From Agapanthus africanus (lineage: Eukaryota > Streptophyta > Magnoliopsida > Asparagales > Amaryllidaceae), in assembly GCA_030015575.1 (NCBI GenBank), contig JASDDO010000001.1, positions 133,567,988 through 133,631,987 on the forward strand: 64,000 bases of DNA, given 5' to 3'. This document shows positions 45,263-57,907 of this stretch, piece by piece. A program made the position numbers and the translations under genes. Numbering within the stretch: position 1 is the first letter of the stretch; the number at the start of each line of letters is the position of its first letter. The notes beneath the pieces were generated by a model, which ran no database searches, was not told where the DNA came from, and saw only the letters and a list, made by a program, of their open reading frames with translations.

Positions 45263-46364
45263 TGGCGTAAAATTTTCTTTTTGTAATTTCGGGTTAATAT
45301 AAAATCTAAAAAATCATAAAAATCTAAAAATTCATAAAAATCTGAAAAAAAAATATATCATCTTTTATTGTTTGAAGGGTTCTCTTTGTGAATCTTTGCA
45401 GGTTTGACGGATCTGAAACAACACAGAAAGGGAAACAGAAAAAGATACATCAGAACAGGAGGAGATTGGAAGTACAGAGCAGCTGAAGAAATCCAGAGAT
45501 CTGAAGCCCCCAATCCGCCGCGCTTCCGCCGCATAACCCCACCTCGAGCCGCGCTTCCGCCGCCGTCTGGAGGGTTCTCTGCGCTATTTTTGCTTGGTTT
45601 GCTTCCTCTTTCCCTCCTCTGCAAATCTCCATATATCTTTTGCCAAATCTTCTGCAGAATTCTTTGCGCTAAAAATCTTCTTCCCCCTTCCAATAATTGA
45701 TTTTCTGCAGGATTCTTTGCGCCGCGCTAAAAAGCAAATTGATTGCAAGTGATTTACTGCTTTGCATACTTTAATCTGACTTTAAGGGGCTATTGACCAA
45801 TTCAGATTGGGTGGGGATTTCATCACCCTTCCCAGGACCCCAGAAATCACTTAAAGCATTTGCATTGACCATTTTTAATTTAAAAAATATTAGACTCAGC
45901 CCTAAGGACCTCGAGCTCAATAGGACAGAGGACTAGTATAGGCATCGGCCGTTTATCTTAACCGACATTGCGGTGTCTAGGCTAGTGGTTTTTAATTAGG
46001 CCCACTGTAGTGGTGGTTCCTTCCCACTTACCTGGCCGTACTTGTCCGTGAAGAGACGGTTTGAGGTCCTATCTCTAGCCCTTTGGAACAGTTAGGAGCT
46101 GTCTAGCTGACCTAGGTGACCCTAGACTTAGGCCTGATTGTGCATGTGTGGTTAATTGCATTTGTGTCACTAGTCTCTTTTCGAAAAAAAAAAATCTTTT
46201 TGCACAAAGCTCACTTAAAAAAAAAAGAAAAAGGAAAATCTTTTCAAAACTTGCAACTTGTCGCTAAAGAATCTTTGCACTCACTACACCACTTCTTCTC
46301 ATTGACGTTTTCTTACCTTCACATTCTGTCTTTCATCTTTCGACTACACTAACCCTTCTAGTGT
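45263..46364 (+). other. Element A leader between primer site and gag
   Basis: No gene. Small frames here lack recognisable domains. It has CCGCCGCGCTTCCGCCGC GC clusters near 45513-45565 and a conserved block (about 45790-46140) shared with B (about 53920-54270) that includes TTGGGTGGGGATTTCATC, ATCGGCCGTTTATC and GGCCCACTGTAGTGGTGG. Such a conserved leader is a candidate for packaging or translation control. Confidence 0.7.
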
Positions 46365-49300
46365 ATGTCCGGTTGGACTAGGGACCCTAGCGCCCGATTA
46401 GTCCGTGTTTCGTTGGTACCGACCGACGAACCTTTCGACTCCGAAGTCGAAATCTTGTCCACTTCTTCACTTTCACCATCACATTCTTTCGAAGGTATGT
46501 CGGGATACGATCCTAACAATACCTTACCGACGGGAAGGATTCCACCTCCGTTAGGTGCGAATAACCCGAATCTTCCGCCTGTCGAAGCGCCCGCACGAGT
46601 CACGCTCCAGGATCTTTTCTACCCCGTCCGCACCGCCCTTCCTACTTGTCTTTCCCTCCCACCGGCTAATGGGGACAACTTTGAGATCAAACCCCACTTC
46701 ATCAACATGCTGCCTAAGTTTCATGGTTTGGAATCCGAAGATGCATATATCTTTATCAACAAATTCCAAAACGTTTGCGCCATGATGAAAACTACCCAAT
46801 TAAGTGATGACGCTATAAGGCTAAGGGTCATTCCTTTCACCTTATGTGACCTAGCCGAGAAGTGGCTATACAGCACCGCATCACACTCAATTAGAAATTG
46901 GGACGAGTTTGTGAAAGCTTTTCTTAAAAAGTTCTATCCTCATCACAAAACTGCTAAAATCCGTAATGAGATTATACAATTTTCACAGCTTCCTGCCGAA
47001 CCATTTTGGAAATGTTTTGAAAGATTCAAAGACCTTCTCGTTCAATGCCCTCACCATGGAATCGAAAGATGGCAACTTTGCCAAACATTATACGAGGGAT
47101 TGAACCCGGCAACGAAGCAGTTGCTAGAAACCATTAGTCAAGGTCACTTTCTGTCCAAGTCTAGTGAGGAAGCGTGGCAGTTTCTTGAGGATCTTAGTGA
47201 GCAAACAATTCAATGGGAGAGCACCAAGACCACATCATCTTCTTCTATTGGTCAACCTAGGGCAGGCATACATCAAGTAGAGATGTCTATTGCTATGAAG
47301 GCCGAGATGGCCGCTCTTACGAAAAAGCTAGAAGCGCTTGAGACCAAAATCTCAGCACCTTCTCCTGCCCCTGTTGTGCCCCCACGAACTGTTTGTGCTT
47401 GTTGTTCGGATCCATCACATCTCACCGAAGAGTGTCCTTACACTGCTTCTACTCAAGGACAAGATCAGGTCAATGCTGCCTTTCAGCAACGACAAAGAAA
47501 TGATCCATACTCTTCGACATACAATCCGGGTTGGAAGAGCCACCCTAATTTCTCTTGGAACCACAATCAACAATCCCAAGGAAACAACAATTTTCAAAGG
47601 GCTCCTCCTCCACAACAACAAGCACCTCCACAAACTCAATTTCAGCAGCCTCTCCAACAGCAACCTTACCCTAATCAGATGAACAGTTTTGTGCCCAACA
47701 ATTTTGTTCCCCCTCAAAATGCTGTTAGCTCGCTCGAAAGAAGTCTAGAAGCATTCCTAAAGCAATCTGCACAGTCCACAGCTAGGATAGAGACTTCTGT
47801 TCAATCTTTGGTGCAAAACAGTGCCTCACACGATCAAAGCATCAAAACTATTGAGGCACAAATTGCACAACTCAACGCAGCATTGAAAGAGCGAGAGAAA
47901 GGAAAGCTTCCGTCTCAACCACTCCCAAATCCTGGTCACGCACATGTTGCACATGAACAGCAGAATCATAACGTGAATGCTGTGACTACGTTGAGATCCG
48001 GAAAAGTGCTGCAAAACAATGTGGGTATTCGCCATGACACCTCTGCCGGTGGTTCTTCATCTTCCTCTTCTTCTTCGTTAGAGCCTATTCTCCATCCTTC
48101 ATATGGCTCTACTTCTTCTAGCTCAAACGGACCCTCTTCTCACAACACGAACACATCTACACGGGGTTCCGTTCCAACTCAACAATCTGATCCGCAAAAA
48201 TTGGACTCAACTACTTTTCAAAATGTTCCTTTTCCAAATCGGTTGAGATCCAATAAACCAACTCCACAGATGGAGAAGATTGTAGAGTTGTTCAAGCAGG
48301 TTAGCATAAATATCCCTCTTTTGGATGCAATCCAACAAGTTCCTTCATATGCAAAAATCCTAAAGGACTTATGCACCAAAAAGAGGAAGTCACAAGTACC
48401 AAAGAAAGTTTTCGTGGCTAGTGCTGTTAGTGATGCTCTTGTCAATTCTTTACCCCCAAAGCACAAGGACCCCGGTTGTCCTACTATTTCGATCACAATT
48501 GGGAACAAGACCATCAATAGAGCACTATTAGATCTTGGTGATAGTGTCAATTTGCTACCCTATTCGGTGTACGAACAATTAGGTGTTGGAGAGCTCAAGC
48601 CTACTCATTGTACTCTCCAAATGGCCGACCGATCAATCACCCATCCTAGGGGAGAGTTGGAGGATGTGTTAATTAAAGTTGGGGATTTCATTTTTTCCGT
48701 TGACTTTATTGTTATGGATACACAGCCTGTCGTTAACCCCCGTAATCAAATTCCGGTGATACTTGGTCGACCATTCCTCGCAACTTCTAACGCGGTAATC
48801 AACTGTCGTAATGGTTCAATGAATCTATCTTTTGGCAAGATGACAGTTGAACTTAACATTTTCAAGTTAGGAAGTCAGCCTTGCGAGCCTAATTCTAGCG
48901 TACTTGATGTGTGCTCGATCGATGAGATCGCGGAGGAGGACTGTGAGTTCAAAAATTTCATGTTTGATCACAGTAATATTGACGCCACTAGTGCGTTCCT
49001 CCTAGAATCCGACACAGCTTTCACGTCGGACAAAGATTATGAGTGTTTCACCTTTGTTGATGATATTGAAGACTCTCCACCCGAGTTTGAGTCTTTTGCT
49101 TTTGCGGATGAGTTAGTTGAACCATCCGACTCGGTAGCGTACACTCAATTTGAACCTTTGATGGAATCCTTCGAGTTTGAAACAGTTACTCCATTGTTAC
49201 CATCTATTGTTTCACCACCTAAACTCGAACTAAAGCTTTTGCCGTCGCACCTAAAATATGCTTATCTAGGTGAAAATGAGACCTTACCCGTTATCATCTC

Positions 49301-52101
49301 GGCCTCTCTAGCTCTTGAGCAAGAGAAGGCTCTTTTAACGGTCTTATACAATAATCGGCAAGCTTTCGGCTGGTCTATGGCGGACATCAAGGGGATTAGT
49401 CCTCTCATAGTCGAACATCATATACACTTGATGGATGATGCCAAGCCGGCACGGGATCCACAAATACGCCTCAACCCCATCATGAAAGAGGCGGTCAAGA
49501 AGGAGATTGTTAAGTGTCTTGATAGCGGTATCATTTACCCTATCTCGGATAGCCAATGGGTTAGCCCCATTCATGTCGTGCTAAAGAAATCGGGCATCAC
49601 GGTCATTACCAATGAGGCAAATGAGTTAATTCCCACTCGCACCCAAACTGGGTGGCGAGTTTGCATCGACTACCGGAAACTCAATGCCGCGACAAGGAAG
49701 GACCACTTTCCTTTACCATTCATTGACCAAATGCTAGAACGATTGGCGGGGCACGAATTCTACTGCTTTTTAGATGGCTATTCCGGTTATAATCAAGTCC
49801 CCATAGCCAAAGAGGATCAAGACAAGACTACATTTACTTGTCCCTTTGGCACTTTTGCTTATCGTCGCATGCCCTTTGGGTTATGCAATGCACCCGCTAC
49901 ATTTCAGCGGTGTATGATGGGGATCTTTTCGGACATGGTGGAGGAGTTTTTGGAAATCTTTATGGATGATTTCTCTATTTTTGGTGACTCCTTCGATGAG
50001 TGTTTACGACATCTTGACGCAGTTCTCACCCGCTGTAGGGAAAAGAACCTGACTTTGAATTGGGAGAAGTGACACTTTATGGTACGAGAAGGCATTGTCT
50101 TAGGACATGTCATCTCGCAAAACGGCATAGAGGTTGATAGAGCAAAAATCGAAGTCATTTCTAATCTTCCTCCTCCTAAATGCGTCAAAGATATCCGAGC
50201 TTTCCTTGGCCATGCCGGTTTCTATAGACGGTTCATCAAGGACTTTAGCAAGATTGCTAGACCCTTGACTCTCTTGTTGGCCAAAGACACTACTTTTGTT
50301 TTCGACTCAACTTGCATGAAAGCGTTCGAGTCTTTGAAACACTCACTCATTTCTGCGCCCATCCTTTCATCTCCAGACTGGTCGCATCCCTTCGAAATTA
50401 TGTGCGACGCATCAGATTTTGCAATTGGTGCTGTTCTTGGACAGCACATTAACAAGATGCCGCATGTAATTTACTACGCTAGCCGAACATTAAATGAGGC
50501 CCAATTAAACTACACAACAACAGAAAAAGAGTTTTTAGCGGTTGTGTTTGCACTTGAGAAATTTCGGCCTTATTTAATCGGCTCTCCAGTTATAGTGTAC
50601 ACGGATCACTCAGCTCTTCGCCACCTTTTTGCGAAGAAGGATGCTAAGTCTAGGCTCATACGTTGGATCCTCTTGCTCCAAGAATTTGACCTTATCATAC
50701 GGGACAAGAAGGGATGTGAAAACGTAGTGGCCGATCACCTTTCACGACTTCCTTCGTCGCCTACACTTGAACTGCCTATCACTGATGCTTTCCCCGATGA
50801 GCAACTCTTGACTGTTTCTTGCGAACCATGGTTCGCCGATATTGTAAACTACTTAGCAACCGGCTTGATACCTAAAGATTGGTCGAAACAAGATAAATTT
50901 CGATTTTTGTCCCAAGTAAAGCATTTTTACTGGGATGAACCTTATCTTTTTAAATATTGTCCCGACCAAATCATTCGTCGGTGTGTGCCAGAAAATGAGG
51001 TCAAGAGTGTGCTGTCTTTTTGCCACGATCAAGCATGTGGCGGGCACTTTGGCCCAAAGAAGATAGCCGAGAAAGTTTTGTAGTGTGGTTTCTATTGGCC
51101 ACGACTCTTCAAAGATGCTTTCGAATACTGCAAAACTTGCTCCCGGTGCCAACACTTGGGCCGGATATCGCGGAGAAACGAAATGCCGCTCCAACCTATT
51201 TTGGTTGTAGACATTTTTGATGTTTGGGGCATAGACTTCATGGGACCATTTCCCAACTCTTTTGGAAATGTGTATATTCTTTTGGCTGTTGACTATGTTT
51301 CAAAGTGGGTCGAGGCTGTGCCTAGTCGAACGAATGACAACAAGGTTGTCGTTCGATTTCTTAAAGATCACATCTTTTCTCGATTTGGGCACCCTCGTGC
51401 GATAATAAGTGATAATGGTTCTCACTTTTGCAATAGGACTTTTGAGTCCTTAATGCGCAAATACTCTATCACCCATAAGCTGTCAACACCATACCATCCC
51501 CAAACATGTGGGCAAGCCGAGATCTCGAATCGACAAATTAAGCAAATCTTGGAGAAAACGGTCTCTAAAAACCGTAAAGATTGGTCACTAAAATTGATCG
51601 ACGCACTATGGGCCTTCCGTACTGCATACAAGACCGATCTTGGCATGTCTCCATACCGGCTTGTTTACGGGAAGGCCTGCCACCTTCCAGTAGAAATTGA
51701 GCATAAGGCATTTTGGGCCATTAAAGAGCTGAATCTATCCTTAGGAGATGCGGGCAGCAACCGAAAGCTGCAGTTAAATGAACTAGAAGAGCTGCGGGAT
51801 GAGGCATATGATAATGCCGTGATTGCTAAAAACCGAGTTAAGGTATTTCATGATAAAAACCTTTTGCGAAAGACATTTAAACCAGGTCAACAGGTTTTAT
51901 TATATGATACTCGGTTACATTTTCATCCCGGCAAGCTCCGTTCTAGGTGGAGGGGACCTTTTGTAGTCTGCACCGTTTATCCGCACGGTGCGGTTGATCT
52001 GGAAAACCCGGAGGACGGTACGCTTTTCAAAGTAAATGGGCATCGTTTGAAACCGTTCCTCACAGCGGACCCTTCGGAGGAGCTCCTGTTCTTGCAGGAG
52101 C
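46365..52101 (+). pseudogene. Element A Gag-Pol polyprotein, two nonsense codons and cut by element B
   Basis: One frame encodes the full Athila-type set. A Gag core with WLYSTASHSIRNWDEFVKAF lies near residues 165-290. A CCHC knuckle (CACCSDPSHLTEEC) lies near 343-356, followed by a Gln/Ser-rich linker. Retropepsin (ALLDLGDSVNLLPYS, with DLG in place of DTG) lies near 719 and ILGRPFLATSNA follows. An acidic spacer leads to RT with CIDYRKLNAATRKDHFPLPF, LDGYSGYNQ and the catalytic FMDDFSIFG near 1198. RNase H follows with [14 protein letters not shown] and [10 protein letters not shown], then integrase with HHCC residues and the DDE core (IDFMGPF, SDNGSHF, QAEISNR). Breaks are TGA at 50070-50072, just after the RT core, and TAG at 51081-51083 in the integrase HHCC region. 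Element B then enters at 52102. The last codons lie at 60638-60651 with TAA at 60652. Confidence 0.93.
52097..52101. other. Target-site duplication of element B (left copy)
   Basis: GGAGC, repeated at 60633-60637. Confidence 0.92.
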
Positions 52102-52450
52102 TGTTCAGACCATAATATTGCATTTTTCATTCCCCTATTCATATCCTTTTTATAAATAAACAGGTACTCTTGACGCACGTTTGTTGCATATTACAGGATA
52201 CAGGTTTCTGGAGCAAATACAGTGAAAAACAACAGAAAAAGGGATTTTTGACCAACAATTAGACGGATCTCAGTCAAGCCCAGTTCATATGGGTGCAAGA
52301 CAACGCAAGTCAAGATGAAACGGTTAAAAGACCAATCTTCACTGAAGATCTGGAAAAGAAACAGAAGCCAAAAATAGAAAATATGCATAAAAGTAAAAGG
52401 CCCAAGATTCCCTGAACAAAGCCCAGAAAGCTCATAACCCAATTCCTCAG

Positions 52451-52500
52451 TTTGGCCGCGGATCCGCGGCCAAACCCTACCTGGCGCCGCGGATCCGCGG
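52451..52500. repeat. Paired GC palindromes in LTR B
   Basis: A perfect 24-bp palindrome (core GGCCGCGGATCCGCGGCC, with TTT/AAA ends) and a 14-bp CCGCGGATCCGCGG 12 bp later, both upstream of the TATA box. The same pair is at 59720-59743 and 59756-59769 in the 3' LTR. Confidence 0.9.
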
Positions 52501-52626
52501 CCTTCTAATACACGTGTCGGCGCATATTTTCTGAGGCGGCGCGTCGGTGCAGAGGTTGAGATTTTACGGGGGCAAATCTGTAATTTTGCATGTGCGAGAG
52601 TCTGTAACCCTAGGTTTCCTATTTTC

Positions 52627-52634
52627 TATAAATT
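52627..52634 (+). promoter_or_regulatory. TATA box of element B
   Basis: TATAAATT in the 5' LTR, with AATAAA at 52673-52678. The 3' LTR has the same pair at 59896 and 59942. Confidence 0.7.
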
Positions 52635-53365
52635 GTAATTTAGATCTAAAAATTGTATGCCTCTTTTCAATCAATAAAATTCAGATTTTCTGAGAGCAAA
52701 ATTCAGATCTGTTCTTCTTGTTTGGAGGGAGCCGTCAACTAGTAAGTATTTTTATTCTTTTAATTATAATGTCTTCTCATCCCCTAATGAGCGAGTAGTC
52801 TCCTCGCTTGTTAGGGTTAGCCTTAGGGAAAGGGTTGAGAGATGAAATCTCTCGCCCCTTTCAATACCACCTTCACCTAATGAATTAGAACTTCACGCAT
52901 ACGAGCACAACCGCTCCCTGCGGCATCCTACCCTTCGAGGTAACGATGAACCGTAGTATAAAGGGCCGGTTCCGCACGTTTTCCGTGAGGGTTAGGATAA
53001 TTATCAACAAAGGTAGGGTACAAATCTAGAGGAAGAAACATCTTCCCAAAAGATGTGTATCCACTTTATTGATAATTAACTTAACACCTAATAGATCTAA
53101 AAAAGGAAGGTATTGAAAGCGGTGAGGAAAAATATTAATTTCCAAAACTTCCCCTAATCCTAACCCTAGCAAGATTCTTAATTAGATTAAGTAGATCCAG
53201 TCTTTAGATTTTTATAAACCTACCAAAACTACAAATAGAATCAACTCGTTAAAACACTTTGAAGAAATTTACCCGTCTCTGTGGATCGACCCGCACTCAC
53301 CGGCTAGCTGCGAAGCGACGCCGTTTTCTTGATTGCGGTAAACTCATATTTTTGACTTAATCAAA

Positions 53366-53383
53366 TGGCGCCGTTGCCGGGGA
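53366..53383 (+). other. Element B primer binding site (tRNA-Asp type)
   Basis: TGGCGCCGTTGCCGGGGA, identical to that of A and also two bases inside the LTR. Confidence 0.9.
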
Positions 53384-54487
53384 CGGCGTAATCTTTCTTT
53401 TTGTGAATTTTCGGGTTGATATAAATTTTTAAAAAAAAATTATAAAAATCTGCAAATATTAAAAAATAAAAAATAATCAAATTTGATCGGTTTGAAGGGT
53501 GTATCTTTTGGATCTTGCAGGAACAGCGAAGAATCGAAGATCTGGAAATTTACAGAGAGGAAATCAGAAAGTTGCATATAATAACAGAGAGGAAATAAAG
53601 ACACAGAGCAGTAGAAAAATTTCCAGTGGCTGAAACCCTAATTCCGCCGCCCATCCGCGGCCTAAACAACACAACCGCCGCGGATACGCGCCTACCTGGC
53701 CACGTCAGCACACCAAAATTTCTGTGTTTGTTTCTTTTCCTCCCCTCTGCAACCTCCATATCTCTGTCTGTGAAAATTTTCCTGCAGGATTTCTTTGCGT
53801 AAAAGAGTCTTTCTCCCCCTTCTAAATAACAGATTTCTGCAGGTTTCTTTGCGCCGCGCTAAAAATTGAAATTGCAAGTGAAATTTTATTTGTTTTGCAT
53901 AATTTAACCGGACTCTAAGGGGCTATTTGACCAAATTCAGATTGGGTGGGGATTTCATCACCCTTCCCAGGACCCCAGAAAACACCTAAGCATTTTGCAT
54001 CAACCACCTTTAATTAAAAAAGATTAGACTCAGACCTAAGGACAGCGAGCTCAATAGGAAAAGGACTAGGGTAGGCATCGGCCGTTTATCCTAACCGACA
54101 TTGCGGTGTCTAGGCTAGTGGTTTTTAATTAGGCCCACTGTAGTGGTGGTTCCTTCCCACTTACCTGGCCGTATTTGTCCGTGAAGAGGCGGTTTGAGGT
54201 CTATTTCTAGCCCTAGTTAGGAGCTGTCTAGCAGACCTAGGCGACCCTAGATCTAGGCCTGATTGTGCATGTGTGGTTGAGTCAGTTGTGTCACGAGTCC
54301 GTTTTCAAAAACTTCTTTGCAAAACTCACACAAAAAAAAAATAAAAAAAAAAATAAAAAATCTTTTCAAAACTTGCAACTTGTCGCGCAGAAACTTGAAA
54401 CTCACTTCCACCACTTCTTCTCACTGACGTTATCTTACCCCCACATTCTGTTTTTCTCTTTTTTCTGACTGCACTACCCTTTAGTGT
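53384..54487 (+). other. Element B leader between primer site and gag
   Basis: No gene. It aligns along most of its length with the leader of A, including a block at about 53920-54270. A GC-rich stretch near 53640-53700 again carries CCATCCGCGGCC and CCGCCGCGGATACGCG, decayed forms of the LTR palindrome. Confidence 0.7.
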
Positions 54488-57400
54488 ATGTCATTTTGGA
54501 CTAGGGATACTAACGCCCGATTAGTCCGTGTTTCGTTGGTGCCGACCGACGAACCCTTCGACGAACCCTTCGTCGACGTTCCCTCCATCTCCTTACCTCC
54601 ATCTTCAAATTCTTCTTTCGAAGGTATGTCGAGACACGACCCCAACTATACCTTACCGACGGGAATGATTCCACCTCCGCCAGGTGCGAATAACCCGAAT
54701 CTTCCGCCTGTTGTAGCGCCCGCACGAGTTGCGCTCCAGGATCTCTTCTACCCAGTTCGCACTTCTTTACCCACATGTCTTTCACCCCCACCGGCGAATG
54801 GGGATAATTTTGAAATAAAACCACACTTCATCAATATGCTGCCTAAGTTTCATGGTTTGGAATCCGAAGATGCATATATTTTCATTAATAAATTCCAAAA
54901 CGTTTGCGCCATGATGAAGACAACCCAATTAAGTGATGACGCAATAAGGCTAAGGGTCATTCCTTTTACCTTATGTGACCTAGCCGAGAAGTGGCTATAC
55001 AGCACCGCATCACACTCCATTAGAAATTGGGACGAGTTTGTGAGAGCTTTTCTGAAAAAGTTCTATCCTCATCACAAAACTGCTAGAATCCGAAACGAGA
55101 TTATACAATTTTCACAGCTTCCGTCCGAACCATTCTGGAAATGCTTCGAGAGATTTAAGGACCTACTCGTTCAATGCCCTCATCATGGGATAGAAAATTG
55201 GCAACTTTGCCAAACATTATACGAGGGATTGAACGCAGCAACGAAGCAGTTGCTAGAAACAATTTGTCAAGGTCATTTTCTCTCCAAGTCTAACGACGAA
55301 GCTTGGCAGTTTCTTGAGGACCTAAGTGAGCAAACAATTCAGTGGGAGAGTACCAAGACCACATCATCTTCTTCAGTTGGTCAATCTAGGGCAGGCATAC
55401 ATCAAATAGATATGTCAATTGCTATGAAGGCCGAGATGGCCTCACTTATGAAAAAGCTAGAAGCCATTGAGACCAAAATCTCATCGACTTCTCCTTCCCC
55501 TACTCTACCCACAAGAACTGTTTGTGCTTGTTGTTCGAACCCGTCGCACCTAACCGAAGAGTGTCCTTATAATGCACCTATTCAAGGACAGGATCAAGTC
55601 AATGCTGCATTTCAGCAACGATAAAGAAATGATCCTTACTCTTCGACATACAATCAGGGGTGGAGGAGTCACCCAAATTTTGCTTGGAACCAAAATCAAC
55701 AAGTCCAAGGGAACAATAATTTTCAAAGACCTCCTCCACAACAACAACAAGCACCCTTACAAACTCAAAACCAGCAACCTTTCCAACAACAACCTTATAC
55801 AAATCAAACGAATAATTTGGTTCAACCTAATGATGATAAGGTTAGCTCGCTCGAGAAAAGTCTTGAAGCATTTCTCAAGCAAACAACAGAATCCGCAGCA
55901 AGATTTGAAAGTTATGTGCAATCTTTAATGAATAACAATGCCTCACACGATCAAAGTATCAAATCTATTGAGACACAAATTGCACAATTAACTGCTGCGT
56001 TGAGCGAGAGAGAAAAGGGAAAGCTTCCATCTCAACCATTGCCCAATCCCGGTCACCCACAAAACGCATATCACAATCACAATGTAAATGCGGTGACCAC
56101 GTTGAGATCCGGAAGAGAGTTGCAAAATAATGTGGAAACTAGTGATGACATCCCCGCCGGTGGTTCTTCTTCCCCTTCTTCATTTTCTTCACTTCCTTCT
56201 TCACCTTTTTCTTTAGAGCCTATTCTCCACCCTTCACACGGCTCTACTTCTTCTGACTCGAACGGACCCATTTCTAACAACACGAACACATCCACACTGG
56301 GATCCATTCCTATTCCACATTCTACTCCACAAACTTGTGACTCAACAAATTTTCAAAATGCACCATTTCCAAACAGGTTGAGTCCTAATAAACCAAATGC
56401 ACAAGTGGAGAAGATTGTGGAGATCTTTAAGCAGGTTAGCATAAATATACCTCTCTTGGATGCTATCCAACAAGTCCCTTCATACGCGAAAATCTTAAAG
56501 GGCTTGTGCACCTCGAAGAGAAAGGCATCTCAAGTACCCAAGAAAGTGCTAGTGGCTAGTGCAGTGAGCAATGCTATTAACCACCATCAAACCTTACCCC
56601 AAAAACGAAAGGACCCCGGCTGTCCTACTATTTCAATCACAATTGGGGATAAGCAAATTAATCGTGCACTTTTAGATCTTGGGTCTAGTGTTAACCTGAT
56701 TCCTTACTCCGTGTACGAACAATTAGGGGTTGGAGAGTTGAAACCCACTCGTTGCACTCTCCAAATGGCTGATCGATCAATCACCTATCCAAGGGGTCAA
56801 CTAGAGGATGTGTTGATCAAAGTCGGGGAATTCATATTCCCCGTTGACTTTATCGTTATGGATACACAACCTGTTGTTAACCCAAGAAACCAAATTCCGG
56901 TGATTCTTGGTCGACCATTTTTGGCCACTTCCAATGCCATAATAAATTGTCGCAATGGCTCCATGACTCTATCCTTCGGAAAGAGGTCTAGTGAGTTCAA
57001 TATTTATAAGATGGGAAGTCTGCCCCCCGTGCCTAAAAATAGTACACGAGAAGTTTGCTCTATTCACGAAATCACGCAGGAGGACTGCGAGCTTGAAGGA
57101 TTTCTATTTGATGAAAACAGTTTTGACGCCACTAGTGCGTCCCTCCTTGAGCCTACCACCGTTGACACAACCGATGTTGATTATGAATGTTTCACCTTTT
57201 TGGATGATGACGACTCACAGCCCGAATATGAGTCGTTTGAATTTTTGGATGAGTCAGTCGAACCATCCGAATCGGTTGTTTGCAGTGATTTCGAACCTGT
57301 GTTAGAGTCCTTTGAGTTCGAGGTAGATTCCGCAATGATTCTTTCGCCTCAGAAATTCGAACTCACGCCCTTGCCGTCTCACCTTAGATATGCTTACATA

Positions 57401-57907
57401 GGTGAGAATGAGACTTTTCCCATTATCATATCAGCCTCTCTAGCCTTCGAGCAAGAGAACGCTATTTTAAAAGTCTTACAAGATTGGCGGCAAGTTTTCG
57501 GTAGGACTATGGCGGACGTCGAGGAGACAAGTTCCCTCATAAGTGAATATCATACACAATTGATGGATGATGCCATGTCAATAGAGGACCCACAGGAACA
57601 TCTTGGGGGTATTGTGGTGAGCCAACTTCCTCCCTTAGAAGTTGAAATACCCCCATTTCTTTTAATAAGGTACGAGAATGCCAACACTCCACTGATTGCT
57701 GATCGCTTACATTCTCGTATCGATGCATCACCATCACCTGTATATTCACCTCCACACCTCCCATTCCACTACTTCTATCTTCCCCAATTCTTTGCGGACC
57801 ACCACTACTTATTTTTTCACCCACCAATATTCTTTACTGATAAATTTTTCAAATGGTTGGTGTTGACTTTTGGCCTATGCAAAGTTGGGCAGTATTGTCT
57901 AACATAG
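54488..57907 (+). pseudogene. Element B Gag-protease polyprotein with one nonsense codon
   Basis: Gag and protease nearly match element A: the core with WLYSTASHSIRNWDEFVRAF, the CCHC knuckle (CACCSNPSHLTEEC, about residue 344) and retropepsin (ALLDLGSSVNLIPYS, about 723). The start ATG sits in the same context as in A. A TAA at 55622-55624 breaks the frame just after the CCHC knuckle; A has a sense codon there. The frame stays open on the other side to 57907. After the acidic spacer (EFLDESVEPSES and following) the RT expected from A is replaced, from about 57600, by a Pro/Phe/His-rich tail with PPHLPFHYFYLPQFF. There is therefore no RT, RNase H or integrase. If the stop predates the last transposition, this copy moved entirely in trans. 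Confidence 0.9.

Larger units (their letters stand above)
52102..53363 (+). repeat. Element B 5' LTR
   Basis: Starts TGTTCAGACC and ends TTTTGACTTAATCA. It carries a 24-bp palindrome centred on GGATCC at 52451-52474, a second CCGCGGATCCGCGG at 52487-52500, a TATA box at 52627 and AATAAA at 52673. Its overall plan is the same as LTR A but the sequence has diverged. Confidence 0.93.

Noticed and set aside
45404..45700. A 98-codon frame in the leader of element A
   Set aside because: It overlaps another frame on the opposite strand, has no domain, and no matching frame is seen in the aligned leader of B.
52191..52442. An 83-codon minus-strand frame present identically in both LTRs of B
   Set aside because: Identity only reflects that the LTRs are copies of each other; it is not seen as a frame in LTR A.
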